A stretch of DNA of 14,031 nt. Source: Rhodospirillaceae bacterium TMED167. Its GTDB lineage: Bacteria > Pseudomonadota > Alphaproteobacteria > Rhodospirillales_A > UBA2165. The notes below the pieces were generated by a model. The model worked only from the letters and a program-made list of their open reading frames with translations, was not told where the DNA came from and made no database searches. The stretch is from positions 23,357 through 37,387 of the forward strand of contig NHHQ01000127.1 in the NCBI GenBank assembly GCA_002170915.1, given 5' to 3'. A program made the translations under genes and the position numbers. Positions 1 through 7,662 of this stretch are shown here, piece after piece (the stretch's first letter is position 1; every line of letters begins with the position of its first letter).

Positions 1-230
1 CTGGGGACGTAATCCAGATCCAGTGCCTGAGCCCGCAGCGCATCGGCAATCTCTTCCCGGCCATGGCCTAAATTGACACACCAGAGGCCAGACATCCCAT
101 CCAGCACATCACGCCCATCGGAAGATTTAAGAACCATCCCCTTGCCGCCAACCACCAGCCGTGGATTGGATTTAAACGCACGGTTGGCTGAAAACGGCAT
201 CAAAAACGCGTCTAGGTCATTTGGGATCAT
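1..230 (-). CDS. Omega-amino acid (beta-alanine):pyruvate aminotransferase, N-terminal fragment
   Basis: This is the first 76 codons of a class III, PLP-dependent aminotransferase; the rest lies beyond the left edge. The translation begins MIPNDLDAFLMPFSANRAFK and contains SGLWCVNLGHGREEIADAL. This is the typical start of beta-alanine:pyruvate/omega-amino acid transaminases, with the MPF-NR motif and the GLWCVN-GHGR segment of the substrate pocket. The family moves the amino group of beta-alanine or similar omega-amines to pyruvate, giving malonate semialdehyde and alanine, in the cytoplasm. The catalytic lysine is outside the window. The ATG (228-230) shares one base with the TGA of the upstream heme A synthase gene, so the two are probably co-transcribed and translationally coupled. 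A GTG at 231-233 directly before it is an alternative start, and AGGA about ten bases upstream can serve either. The family call is firm; the exact substrate is not provable from 76 residues. Confidence 0.85.
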   Translation of the reverse strand, partial: MIPNDLDAFLMPFSANRAFKSNPRLVVGGKGMVLKSSDGRDVLDGMSGLWCVNLGHGREEIADALRAQALDLDYVP

Positions 231-1282
231 CACGGTATCCTAACGCTATGGAGAGACCAGAGGCCCGCTGTTAATAGCAAAAATGCAACCAACTGATGGA
301 GGGCGCCGAGAGAAACAGGCACGGCCCACAGCAAGGTGGCAACCCCCAAAGCGACCTGGACTACCATTAACGTGGCGAGCAAATAAAAGGGCATCATCTG
401 CCGCCCAGAAAGATCGTGCGCCCGCGCAAGCCACACAGTGAAGCTGACAAGAAGAATCGTTCCGTATGCCATCATTCGGTGATCAAACTGTACCGTAGTG
501 ACATTCTCAAATATGTTGAGGAAGGCCGGCGACATGGACAATAACCCGTCTGGAACAAATTTGCCGTCCATTAGCGGAAACGTGTTATATGTAAGCCCTG
601 CATCCAGACCGGCTACAAATCCACCCGCCAGCATGGTCAAGAAAATCCACAAAACCGAAACACCCGTTAGCCGGCGAAGACCGCTCAGCAGGATCTGCGG
701 CGTATTGTGCGCCAGCAATCCGAGCGCGACCCAAAATATGTAGCCATATATTAAAATGGCGAGACCGAGGTGGGCCGTGAGCCGGTATTGTGACACGTCC
801 GGCCGGTCCACGAGGCCACTTTTTACCATGAACCAGCCCAAAGCGCCCTGCGCGCCGCCGAGCGCAAACATCAGCAAGAGTTTGAGCGCCAGGGCACTGT
901 CGAGCCGTCCCCGAACAAGAAACCAGACAAACGGAATAAAGAATGCGATGCCGATGATCCGGCCCCACAGCCGATGAAGATACTCCAGCCAAAAAATCGA
1001 CTTGAAGCCTCCCACATCCATGCCGTCATTGATTTTGGTATATTCCGGCGTGACCTTGTAGAGCTCAAATATAGCCTGCCATTCCTGGGCATTGAGGGGT
1101 GGAAGCCAGCCCGTGATCGGGCGCCAGTCCACCATGGAAAGACCAGAATCGGTCAACCGTGTGACACCGCCCAGCATGACCATGATCAACACCATGCCGC
1201 ACACGCCGATCAACCACCAGCCGATGGGCTGCCGGTTGTCATGATCTATTGGTGAAGCCACGGTCGCGGAGAGACTCGTCAT
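230..1282 (-). CDS. ctaA: Heme A synthase, COX15/CtaA type 2
   Basis: This integral membrane protein oxidises the C8 methyl of heme O to a formyl group, giving heme A for aa3-type cytochrome oxidase. The 350-residue length fits the alphaproteobacterial/mitochondrial COX15 form. Eight hydrophobic helices are visible. The four heme-ligand histidines sit in the expected places: H103 in EYLHRLWGR (with conserved E100), H171 in TAHLGLAI, H268 in FDHRMMAYG and H329 in GALHQLVAF. The signatures GGVTRLTDSGLSMVDWRP (near 38-55) and GGFVAGLDAGLTYNTFPLMDG (near 220-240) are also present. I chose the ATG at 1280-1282; a TTG two codons upstream (1286-1288) is possible but less likely. No other oxidase assembly gene is in the window, so the gene sits apart from a cta/cox cluster. 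Its stop overlaps the start of the downstream aminotransferase gene. A candidate promoter lies about 50 bp upstream. Confidence 0.95.
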   Translation of the reverse strand: MTSLSATVASPIDHDNRQPIGWWLIGVCGMVLIMVMLGGVTRLTDSGLSMVDWRPITGWLPPLNAQEWQAIFELYKVTPEYTKINDGMDVGGFKSIFWLEYLHRLWGRIIGIAFFIPFVWFLVRGRLDSALALKLLLMFALGGAQGALGWFMVKSGLVDRPDVSQYRLTAHLGLAILIYGYIFWVALGLLAHNTPQILLSGLRRLTGVSVLWIFLTMLAGGFVAGLDAGLTYNTFPLMDGKFVPDGLLSMSPAFLNIFENVTTVQFDHRMMAYGTILLVSFTVWLARAHDLSGRQMMPFYLLATLMVVQVALGVATLLWAVPVSLGALHQLVAFLLLTAGLWSLHSVRIP

Positions 1283-1334
1283 CGTCAATTCAGCTCACAT
1301 CTGACGTCGAATTGGAATCATGCAATAGCATCGT

Positions 1335-1363
1335 TTTTAAATGGTCGAAATTGATCATATCAA
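1335..1363 (-). promoter_or_regulatory. Candidate promoter of the heme A synthase operon
   Basis: Read on the minus strand, TTGATA (1358-1363) is followed after exactly 17 bases by TTAAAA (1335-1340), about 50 bases before the heme A synthase ATG. The -35 box resembles the sigma70 consensus and the -10 box is weak. The -35 box lies inside the left arm of the inverted repeat at 1360-1400. This is judged by eye only. Confidence 0.35.
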
Positions 1364-1400
1364 AAAAAGTAAGGTTCAGCCGGTCTTATACTTTTTTTGA
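1360..1400. repeat. A/T-rich inverted repeat between divergent genes
   Basis: TCAAAAAAAGT (1360-1370) and ACTTTTTTTGA (1390-1400) are perfect 11-bp complements separated by 19 bases. AAG/CTT extends the pairing inward if an AT bulge is allowed. As RNA it could form a stem ending in a U-run, like a terminator. However, no gene ends here: both flanking genes are transcribed away from it. A protein-binding operator or symmetrical promoter element is therefore more likely. The rest of the 1283-1611 gap holds no convincing gene. It has a second copy of the 9-mer TGATCATAT (1352-1360 and 1563-1571) and a GCATC/GATGC dyad around 1529-1557. Confidence 0.55.
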
Positions 1401-1427
1401 CCGCCTGGGACCTTGTGGGGTTATAGT
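1397..1427 (+). promoter_or_regulatory. Candidate promoter towards the carbamoyltransferase gene
   Basis: TTGACC (1397-1402) lies 18 bases before TTATAG (1421-1426), or 19 before TATAGT (1422-1427). The TTGA is the end of the right arm of the inverted repeat. If used, the 5' untranslated leader would be about 180 bases. Spacing is slightly long, so this is only a candidate; a nearer promoter in the AT-rich stretch around 1515-1530 cannot be excluded. Confidence 0.3.
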
Positions 1428-1611
1428 GCCTCCTGAGTTACAAATAGTCCGCTAAACGCATTGATACAATCCATGGGTCCTCGCTCAAGTAAGATAATAA
1501 GCTTAACCGCCTTCATTTTATAAAAACGCATCGTCCGGACATCAGGCAGAGGATGCGACAAATGATCATATTCCACATTGAATGTTAATGACCCCGGCGT
1601 AGAGTGACTCC

Positions 1612-3423
1612 ATGATCGTCTTGGGACTCAAATGTTACAGCCACGACACGGGCGCGGCTATTCTGTCGGATCAAAGCGGCAGCCTTGTTCTCCACGCCAT
1701 CTCTGAGTCTCGGCTCAATCGGCGCAAGCACTCCTTCACTTACCCCCTGATGTCCATCGCATATTGCCTGAACGCGATGGGCCTGGAAACCCTGGATCAG
1801 GTAGACTTGATCTGTATTGACCGCCACATGGAGACCTGGCCCGAGCTCGGCTCTCAATTTGGTTTCCAAAACGCCGTGAAACGTCACCTTCCCCGTTACG
1901 ACGACAATCACCGCTGGAATTACCTTGTGGAACAGACACTCCGTATGGATCGTTCTAAAGTGCGCTGGGTCAATCATGTGGACGCCCACGCCGCCAGCGC
2001 GTTTTATGTGTCGCCCTTCAAGCATGCCGCCGTCCTAATCGCAGAGGGCGGCACCGGCATCTACGCGGGTACCGGATCTACCTTAACACCCATTGATAGA
2101 ATTGGATATTTGGGCGAAACCTACCAAGATGGAGTCCTTCTGGCGGAAACGCGAAACCATTTCGTCAATACGTCCTATTTTTACGATAAGGTCACAGCTC
2201 ATTTGGGTTACGACGCGTTCGGGGCAGGTCAAACCATGGCCCTCGCCGGTTTTAGCCGTCAGTTTCCCCGCAAAGATTATATCGAGATTGACGAGCGGCG
2301 CTTTGACGACTTCATCATCAATCATGATCAGACCATCTTCAAAATGGGGAATATCCCCTCGTATGACGGAGATGACAGTGCCGCCCTGGTGGACGAACAG
2401 TGGGTAAACCTAGCCCGGCAGGCGCAAGAAACTCTCGAAGAAGACATTACCTACCTGGCCTGGCTGGCCAAGGTGAAAACAGGCCTTCCTCATTTGTGCA
2501 TTGCCGGGGGAGCGGCGCTAAACTGCATCATCAATAGGAAGATTCTTGACGGGGGATATTTTAGAGATTTGTTTATCCAGCCAGCCAGCTCGGATGAAGG
2601 CATTCCATTGGGGTGCGCCCTGCACGGTTATTATGGTAGTGGGGGCCAGTTACGGACCGTCATGGAGAACGCCTATCTGGGTGTGGCAAATGATCCAGAA
2701 ACGGTTGAGATAGCATGCCAGGCCTGGGGTCTCTATGCCACACAGGTGACGCCGGAAGGGGTCGCTGAACGACTTGCGGCGGGCAAAATCATCGGCCGCG
2801 TCGCAGACGCTTCTGAATATGGCCCCCGCGCACTTGGTAACAGGAGCATCCTCGCTGATCCACGCCCGGCAGATATGAAGAACCGTCTAAACGCTCAGAT
2901 CAAACACCGGGAAGGGTTCCGCCCCTTCGCCCCGTCTTGTCTGGAGGGCAATATTCCCGCCTTCATTGATGCGCCGCGCGACAGTCCGTTTATGCTGTTG
3001 GCCGGGACCGTGTCGACGGAGGGACAACAGCAGGTACCCGCCGTAGTGCACGCGGACGGCACCAGCCGGGTACAGACTGTCTCCCGGCAACAAAATGCCG
3101 GTTACCATGACATCATCCGGGCCTTCTTTAAGGCAACCGGTTGTCCCATCCTGCTGAACACGTCCTTCAACGACCGGGACGAACCCATTGTCGAGACCTA
3201 TGATGATGCCATCAGCTGTTTTTTACGGACGGGTTTGGACGGCCTGTTGTTGGAAGACCGGCTCATCGAGAGGGATCACGCCACACCGGTGAGAGATGGC
3301 GCCACCCTTCTCGCAAATACCCAGGCTCGGATTGAAAAAGACTACCGCAACCTCATCGCCCGTTTCTGCGATATGGAAGCTTATGTGACGCTGGGGGAGC
3401 GGCTGAGCAAGGCTGCTGGATGA
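1612..3423 (+). CDS. NodU/CmcH-family O-carbamoyltransferase
   Basis: This 603-residue protein has the two-domain layout of carbamoyltransferases that use carbamoyl phosphate and ATP to carbamoylate a hydroxyl of a sugar or other small molecule in the cytoplasm. The N-terminal Kae1/TsaD-like domain shows GLKCYSHDTGAA (5-16), HVDAHAASAFY (122-132) with metal-ligand histidines H122 and H126, and CIAGGAALNC (296-305). The C-terminal domain shows EYGPRALGNRSILADPR (402-418), HREGFRPFAPS (432-442) and LLNTSFN (514-520). The aspartate expected 19 residues after the second histidine (usually within a DGxGE motif) is glutamate here (E145 in AEGGTG), while the later aspartate (D328) is kept. It is convergent with the two TPR-glycosyltransferase genes, 33 bp apart, so a role in decorating a surface glycan or glycoprotein is inferred. 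No strong Shine-Dalgarno precedes the ATG. Family certain; acceptor unknown. Confidence 0.9.
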   Translation: MIVLGLKCYSHDTGAAILSDQSGSLVLHAISESRLNRRKHSFTYPLMSIAYCLNAMGLETLDQVDLICIDRHMETWPELGSQFGFQNAVKRHLPRYDDNHRWNYLVEQTLRMDRSKVRWVNHVDAHAASAFYVSPFKHAAVLIAEGGTGIYAGTGSTLTPIDRIGYLGETYQDGVLLAETRNHFVNTSYFYDKVTAHLGYDAFGAGQTMALAGFSRQFPRKDYIEIDERRFDDFIINHDQTIFKMGNIPSYDGDDSAALVDEQWVNLARQAQETLEEDITYLAWLAKVKTGLPHLCIAGGAALNCIINRKILDGGYFRDLFIQPASSDEGIPLGCALHGYYGSGGQLRTVMENAYLGVANDPETVEIACQAWGLYATQVTPEGVAERLAAGKIIGRVADASEYGPRALGNRSILADPRPADMKNRLNAQIKHREGFRPFAPSCLEGNIPAFIDAPRDSPFMLLAGTVSTEGQQQVPAVVHADGTSRVQTVSRQQNAGYHDIIRAFFKATGCPILLNTSFNDRDEPIVETYDDAISCFLRTGLDGLLLEDRLIERDHATPVRDGATLLANTQARIEKDYRNLIARFCDMEAYVTLGERLSKAAG

Positions 3424-3456
3424 CAGCTCGAGTCTAACGTCAAACCAGTTCCACTC

Positions 3457-5421
3457 TCAGGCCTCGCCGAAGCTCGCCTTTTCAAAAAATTTAAGATGAT
3501 CTCGGACGGCACCATACACATCGAAAAGGGCTGGGACGGTGTCCAAGATCCCGGCGCGGACCTCACGCGCGTGTTTCGGGTCCCGAAGAAGGTGGATGGC
3601 TATGTCCACATATGCCTCGGACGAGTCGGCCACGCACGCCGTGAGTCCCATTTTCCGGTAGGCGCCGGCCGTCACCCGACCGCGGAGATACTGCCCCGGA
3701 AGGGTAACCACGGGCGTCCCACCGGCCAGGGCCTCCTGGGTTGTCATACCGCCTGAATAGTGTGGCGTGTCTAACACCAGAGGTGCGGCGGCTAGGGTTG
3801 CAAGAAAGTCTTCCCGGCTCATGCGTGGCAAATAACCAATGCGATCCATCACATCCGGAATAGTTTTTCGAAAACGGGCATCCAGCAAGTCCGCCCATTC
3901 CGGTCGGCTGCCTTGCAAAAGTAAGAGTTCGGCCTGAGGACAGGCCCTGAGAATGCCCCCAATCAAGGTGTCAAAGTCTGGATGAAACTTAAACAAGGAT
4001 TGCGGACACAGGATCTTATCCCCCTCGACGGGAGGGGCCGTCATTTGACACATAGGATTTCGAATGGGCGTCGGCATGCCATCGATTTGGACGAGGTTCT
4101 CGGAATAGGCCACATCCGCGCCAGCGGGCTCCATCACCCGGCTCGACACGAAATGATCAATGGTGGAAACGCCCGTCGTCACGGGATGCCCCCACCCCGC
4201 ACACTGGATCGGTGCGAGCCGGGCGAAACTCAAAAAATAGGTGAACGGCTCCAGGCCGATATCGCAAAAATAGAGGATATCCAGTTCATCCTTCGCAATC
4301 ATCTGCTGTGCCGCCTCTAGTTGGCGGGGCACCTGCACAATCTTCAAGGCGGCTCGTTCAAGCCGAGCTGTCAGCTGGTCACTTGAGGCGGCGGCATTGT
4401 ACACTATGACCTCGGCCTGACGTTCCGGCACGCCTGCAATCAACCCTTCCATCAACCGGCCCACCGTATGCTCAACAAAAAACGAGGAAACGAAACCAAT
4501 ACGCAAAGGACCGCTTTCCATGCCAGCGAGCCAGTCCCGGCAGTGAGCTGCCTGGAAGGTCAGGGACGACGCCACCCGACGGTAAAGATCGGCTATCTTG
4601 GTCTGCAGACCCCGATCGTTCAATCCATGATAGGCGAGCATGAAATTGGTCGCGCCGACCTCGTGAACGGGATCATCAATCCGAAACGCTTGATCCTCAA
4701 GTTGCTCTAATTTTCCTTCCATCCGCGCGCGATAATCCTCTATCTGACCGCAGCTCTCCGGGATGACGGGCAGCAAAAGGGCATCCCGGATCTGGGTGGC
4801 TCCATCCGGCCGGACACCAAGCGCACCGGCATAGGCTTTGCCCGCCTTTTTCACCTCGCCGGATTGTTCCAAAGCACCGGCTTTATTTTTGAGGGCGGGG
4901 GCGTATTTTGGATCGATGGCCAAGGCGGCATCATAGGCCTGATGCGCTTCGCCATGGCGGGCCAGCCGTTTAAGGATATTACCGAGATTGTTGCGCGCGC
5001 CGGTATGATGGGGATCAAGGCCGGCGGCTTCTCGGTAAGCCGTTTCCGCCTCTGTAAGCTTGTTTTGATCCCCCAGGACGAGCCCGAGATTATAGAGATG
5101 CGCCGCACTCTCCGGATCCAGTAGACACGCTCTCCTTAGATGAGTCTCGGCTTCCCTCAAATCGCCCAAATGGCGATATACGACACCCATGTCTGCCATC
5201 ACACCATCCCGATCAGGGTCCGCTGCCGCTGCTCTTTTTAAAAAAGTAATGGCCTCAGACTCATAGCTGGACTGAAAGGCGATAAGTCCTAGGTAGTGAA
5301 GGGCCATCGCGTTATACGGATCGCTCCGTAGGACGGAAAAAAATCCGTTACGGGCAGCGTCCAAATCTCCGCTCAGATAACAGATGCGGGCATCTTCTAT
5401 TAAGCGGCAAGTATCAGCCAT
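3457..5421 (-). CDS. TPR protein with GT41 (OGT/FlmG-like) glycosyltransferase domain
   Basis: Residues are counted from an upstream GTG (5428-5430). About six TPR units span roughly 8-212. They are followed by a GT-B glycosyltransferase domain of the O-GlcNAc transferase family. Recognisable elements are LRIGFVSSFFVEHTVGRL (309-326), with H321 at the place of the conserved active-site histidine; QCAGWGHPVTTG (409-420); LFKFHP (479-484), with a lysine in the nucleotide-sugar site; and GGMTTQEALAGGTPVVTLPG (560-579). Members move a sugar from a nucleotide donor to Ser/Thr of proteins. In Caulobacter the similarly built FlmG glycosylates flagellins, so a flagellin or surface protein target is plausible, but no flagellar gene is visible here. 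I chose the ATG at 5419-5421, which gives an 8-base overlap with the upstream gene; the GTG would give 17. The upstream TPR-GT9-like gene is almost certainly in the same operon. No terminator is seen in the 33 bp before the convergent carbamoyltransferase gene. Confidence 0.88.
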   Translation of the reverse strand: MADTCRLIEDARICYLSGDLDAARNGFFSVLRSDPYNAMALHYLGLIAFQSSYESEAITFLKRAAAADPDRDGVMADMGVVYRHLGDLREAETHLRRACLLDPESAAHLYNLGLVLGDQNKLTEAETAYREAAGLDPHHTGARNNLGNILKRLARHGEAHQAYDAALAIDPKYAPALKNKAGALEQSGEVKKAGKAYAGALGVRPDGATQIRDALLLPVIPESCGQIEDYRARMEGKLEQLEDQAFRIDDPVHEVGATNFMLAYHGLNDRGLQTKIADLYRRVASSLTFQAAHCRDWLAGMESGPLRIGFVSSFFVEHTVGRLMEGLIAGVPERQAEVIVYNAAASSDQLTARLERAALKIVQVPRQLEAAQQMIAKDELDILYFCDIGLEPFTYFLSFARLAPIQCAGWGHPVTTGVSTIDHFVSSRVMEPAGADVAYSENLVQIDGMPTPIRNPMCQMTAPPVEGDKILCPQSLFKFHPDFDTLIGGILRACPQAELLLLQGSRPEWADLLDARFRKTIPDVMDRIGYLPRMSREDFLATLAAAPLVLDTPHYSGGMTTQEALAGGTPVVTLPGQYLRGRVTAGAYRKMGLTACVADSSEAYVDIAIHLLRDPKHAREVRAGILDTVPALFDVYGAVRDHLKFFEKASFGEA

Positions 5422-6946
5422 CTGCCACACTCAAATCCGACGACAGCGAAGCAAACGCCCCCCCCCAACCACCATCAGCAGACTGCCGGTAGACCTGAAA
5501 GTCCGGAAACCATGGAGAGCGCCCCGTCGTCATCCATCTATAATCCGCCGGGTGGGGTACCAGGACGCGGGCTGATTTTCCCACCGCCGCCCGGAGGTGC
5601 ATATTCGTGTTGCTCACGCCGATATACTCATCCAAGCAGGCCATAACGGCGATCATGGTCTCTAAATCTGTATTATCTCCAGCGACACCCAGCACCTGAC
5701 CATGGAACTGTGCTTCCAAATCGCGCTGTTCCTCGCTCTTCAGTTCACGTTGGAGATTGATGAGAGTACCGGGCAGCTCCCGTAGCAAACTGGCAAGCTC
5801 AGCCAAGGGCGCCTCTTTGTAGAGCGCCCCTTTCCCGCGGAGGCCCGCCCGGTAAGTAAACCCAATATACGGCGGCGGCCCGGCGCCTTGGAGGCGCTGC
5901 CTGACCGCTGCCAAATGGCCCTCCAACGGAGTAAGACGGAGAGATGCCGGGACCCCAGAGGAGGCTAAGAGATAGGGCAGGTCCGCTACGCTAACGGCCA
6001 CACTTGAGCTCCCCGGGCTGGCTGGGTCAGCCAACCCCGGAAGCGCGCGCGCGGCCATGCCCGATAGCCGATCATCACCAGCATAAGATACTTCGGCGCC
6101 CCGCATCATTAAAGCGGGCGCGAACCGGAGGAAAAAGATCTCATCGCCCACCCCCTGCTCTCCCTCGAGCGCGATGCGATGACCAAAAAGCGCAGGCGGC
6201 AGGGTTTCTTCGGGCAGAATATGACGCGTCCGATTGGCGCTTGGCCTATAGCGATAGTGGCTCCAACCCTCCTGATAGGCCCCCTTGGCCAACTGGACGA
6301 GCGCGAGATTCCACTTCGCTTCGAATAAATTTTCCGATGCCCTAACCGCCGTCAGATAGGCCTCTTCTGCTTCCGTCAGCCGGCCCAAATTGCGAAGACA
6401 TGATCCCAAACTTGTCAGGAGTTCTGCAGAGTTGGGGTTCCGCCCAAGGGCGTCCCGGAGCATGGCTTCCGCCGTATCATAGTCCCGATCCGCCATCAGC
6501 AAGACAGCCAAATTATTTTTTGCCTGAACGTAGCCTGGCCGCTGACGCACAGCATTTTCATAGTGCCAGCGGGCGTTTTCTTGGTGGCCCTGCTCTTCTG
6601 ATAAGACGCCCAAATTAAAATGGACTTCAGGAAATATTGGTTGCCGATCAAGCGCCTGACGATAATACCCCTCCGCCAGTGTCCAATTTCCGGCGAGCCG
6701 GCTCAACATACCCAGCCCGTTTAACGGTAGCGCAAATGTGGGGTCCAATGCCGCAGCTTTGTCAAAAGCATCCGCTGCGCTCGCCAGATTTCCAGCCCCT
6801 CGATAGGCCTGACCCAAATTGTTCCATAGCTCTGCACTTTCCGGGCTCGCCGCAATCATGCGTTTGAACAAACGCACAGCAGCGGCATGGTCTCCCGCCC
6901 CAAAGGCCTGGGTAGCTTCGCGCAAAATATCCGAGGTGCTAATCAT
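5414..6946 (-). CDS. TPR protein with GT9-like glycosyltransferase C-terminal domain
   Basis: This is a 510-residue protein. Six regular 34-residue TPR units (about 3-206) and one degenerate unit (207-240) are visible from the periodic N-LG/A-Y-P pattern. The remaining 270 residues resemble the ADP-heptose:LPS heptosyltransferase-like fold often fused to TPRs. EGEQGVGDEIFFLRFAP (near 258-274) matches the glycine-rich first motif, and MACLDEYIGVSNTNMHLRAA followed by RWMTTGRSPWFPDFQVYRQ near the C-terminus matches the donor-site end of the domain. The usual VDN of the family reads VSN here, so catalytic ability is uncertain; it may act as a partner of the downstream GT41 protein. The stop overlaps that gene's start, which indicates an operon. 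The start ATG lies 46 bp from the divergent DUF4202 relic, so its promoter must overlap the relic's 5' end. Domain architecture is clear; substrate unknown. Confidence 0.82.
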   Translation of the reverse strand: MISTSDILREATQAFGAGDHAAAVRLFKRMIAASPESAELWNNLGQAYRGAGNLASAADAFDKAAALDPTFALPLNGLGMLSRLAGNWTLAEGYYRQALDRQPIFPEVHFNLGVLSEEQGHQENARWHYENAVRQRPGYVQAKNNLAVLLMADRDYDTAEAMLRDALGRNPNSAELLTSLGSCLRNLGRLTEAEEAYLTAVRASENLFEAKWNLALVQLAKGAYQEGWSHYRYRPSANRTRHILPEETLPPALFGHRIALEGEQGVGDEIFFLRFAPALMMRGAEVSYAGDDRLSGMAARALPGLADPASPGSSSVAVSVADLPYLLASSGVPASLRLTPLEGHLAAVRQRLQGAGPPPYIGFTYRAGLRGKGALYKEAPLAELASLLRELPGTLINLQRELKSEEQRDLEAQFHGQVLGVAGDNTDLETMIAVMACLDEYIGVSNTNMHLRAAVGKSARVLVPHPADYRWMTTGRSPWFPDFQVYRQSADGGWGGAFASLSSDLSVADG

Positions 6947-6992
6947 AGACGCCCATCATAGAACCGCCAGTAAAGGGATCAATGCGTTGACC

Positions 6993-7573
6993 ATGTCCCA
7001 TCGCCTTGAAATGGCTATCGCGGCTATCAATGCCGCGAATGAAGATGGTTCCAATATTGAAATCGTGGACAGTATGGAAGTTGAATACGAGATCGCCGAC
7101 ACCAAACCGATGAAGCGCTGGTTTATAAAAATTACCCCCGAATCCCCAGGATTCATCCAAACAGAAAGCCAGTCTCATCATTTCAGACGCTGGGTATGCC
7201 CCTCAACTTACACCACCAAGGAAGCAAGGATAATACCCTAGAGGCCACCCCTCTGCGACCATAATGCCGATATAACGGCCGAGACCATGGCCGACTGCGG
7301 ATAACCTGACTCCGAGATAGTGAAGATCCGGCGGATCTTATTGAAGAAAGACCCGCACTCCGATTCGGAAATGCAGCTGCTAGTAGATCTCATTTGCCTG
7401 GTTTTATGGAGACTTATCTCCTCGACTTTTCCACACGGCATGATGAAAACAAGGTGATCGGCATCGTCCAAAAAGCCTGGGCCAGAGTGACACCCCGTGG
7501 CCACGAGGGATCCCTCGCCATTACCGACGGCGTCCGGGCGCTGCTGAAAACCGTGCGGGAAAGTATACATTAG
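6993..7573 (+). pseudogene. Decayed DUF4202-family gene
   Basis: Reading from the ATG at 6993 gives MSHRLEMAIAAINAANEDGS, then HHFRRWVCPSTY. These match the start and the QHIRRW-IPR-SYP motif of DUF4202 proteins as I know them. The frame then hits TAG (7239-7241), probably a former TGG (Trp), but continues with recognisable sequence (HNADITAETMADCG). It meets TAA (7302-7304) at an expected Tyr, and continues with SEIVKIRRILLKKDPHSDSE and ICLV. At the T-run 7402-7405 the frame moves by one: the other frame carries on FMETYLLDFSTRHDENKV and VTPRGHEGSLAI to TAG at 7571-7573. The total length, 581 bp, equals about 194 codons minus one base, the normal family size. Three independent lesions and several atypical residues argue for a true pseudogene rather than one sequencing error. 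The function of intact DUF4202 proteins is unknown to me. Confidence 0.82.
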
Positions 7574-7662
7574 CGCTAAGACATCGCGCGCCTTGCCGGC
7601 CGAACCAATGATTGACGCCAACTCATCGACGACGCCACATTGCCAACGTACACGCGATCCGA

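Noticed and set aside
1360..1400. The A/T inverted repeat as a rho-independent terminator.
   Set aside because: Both neighbouring genes point away from it and I find no gene ending there; the stem is almost only A-T pairs.
1585..2025. A 146-codon minus-strand open frame opposite the start of the carbamoyltransferase.
   Set aside because: It is antisense to conserved carbamoyltransferase motifs, and its own translation shows no recognisable domain.
6819..7241. A 140-codon plus-strand gene starting at 6819.
   Set aside because: Its first 58 codons are antisense to the TPR gene. Only the part from ATG 6993 has meaning, as the beginning of the DUF4202 relic.
7238..7621. A 127-codon minus-strand open frame between the coiled-coil gene and the glycosyltransferase operon.
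   Set aside because: It is the antisense of the DUF4202 relic, whose plus-strand translation is clearly the meaningful one.
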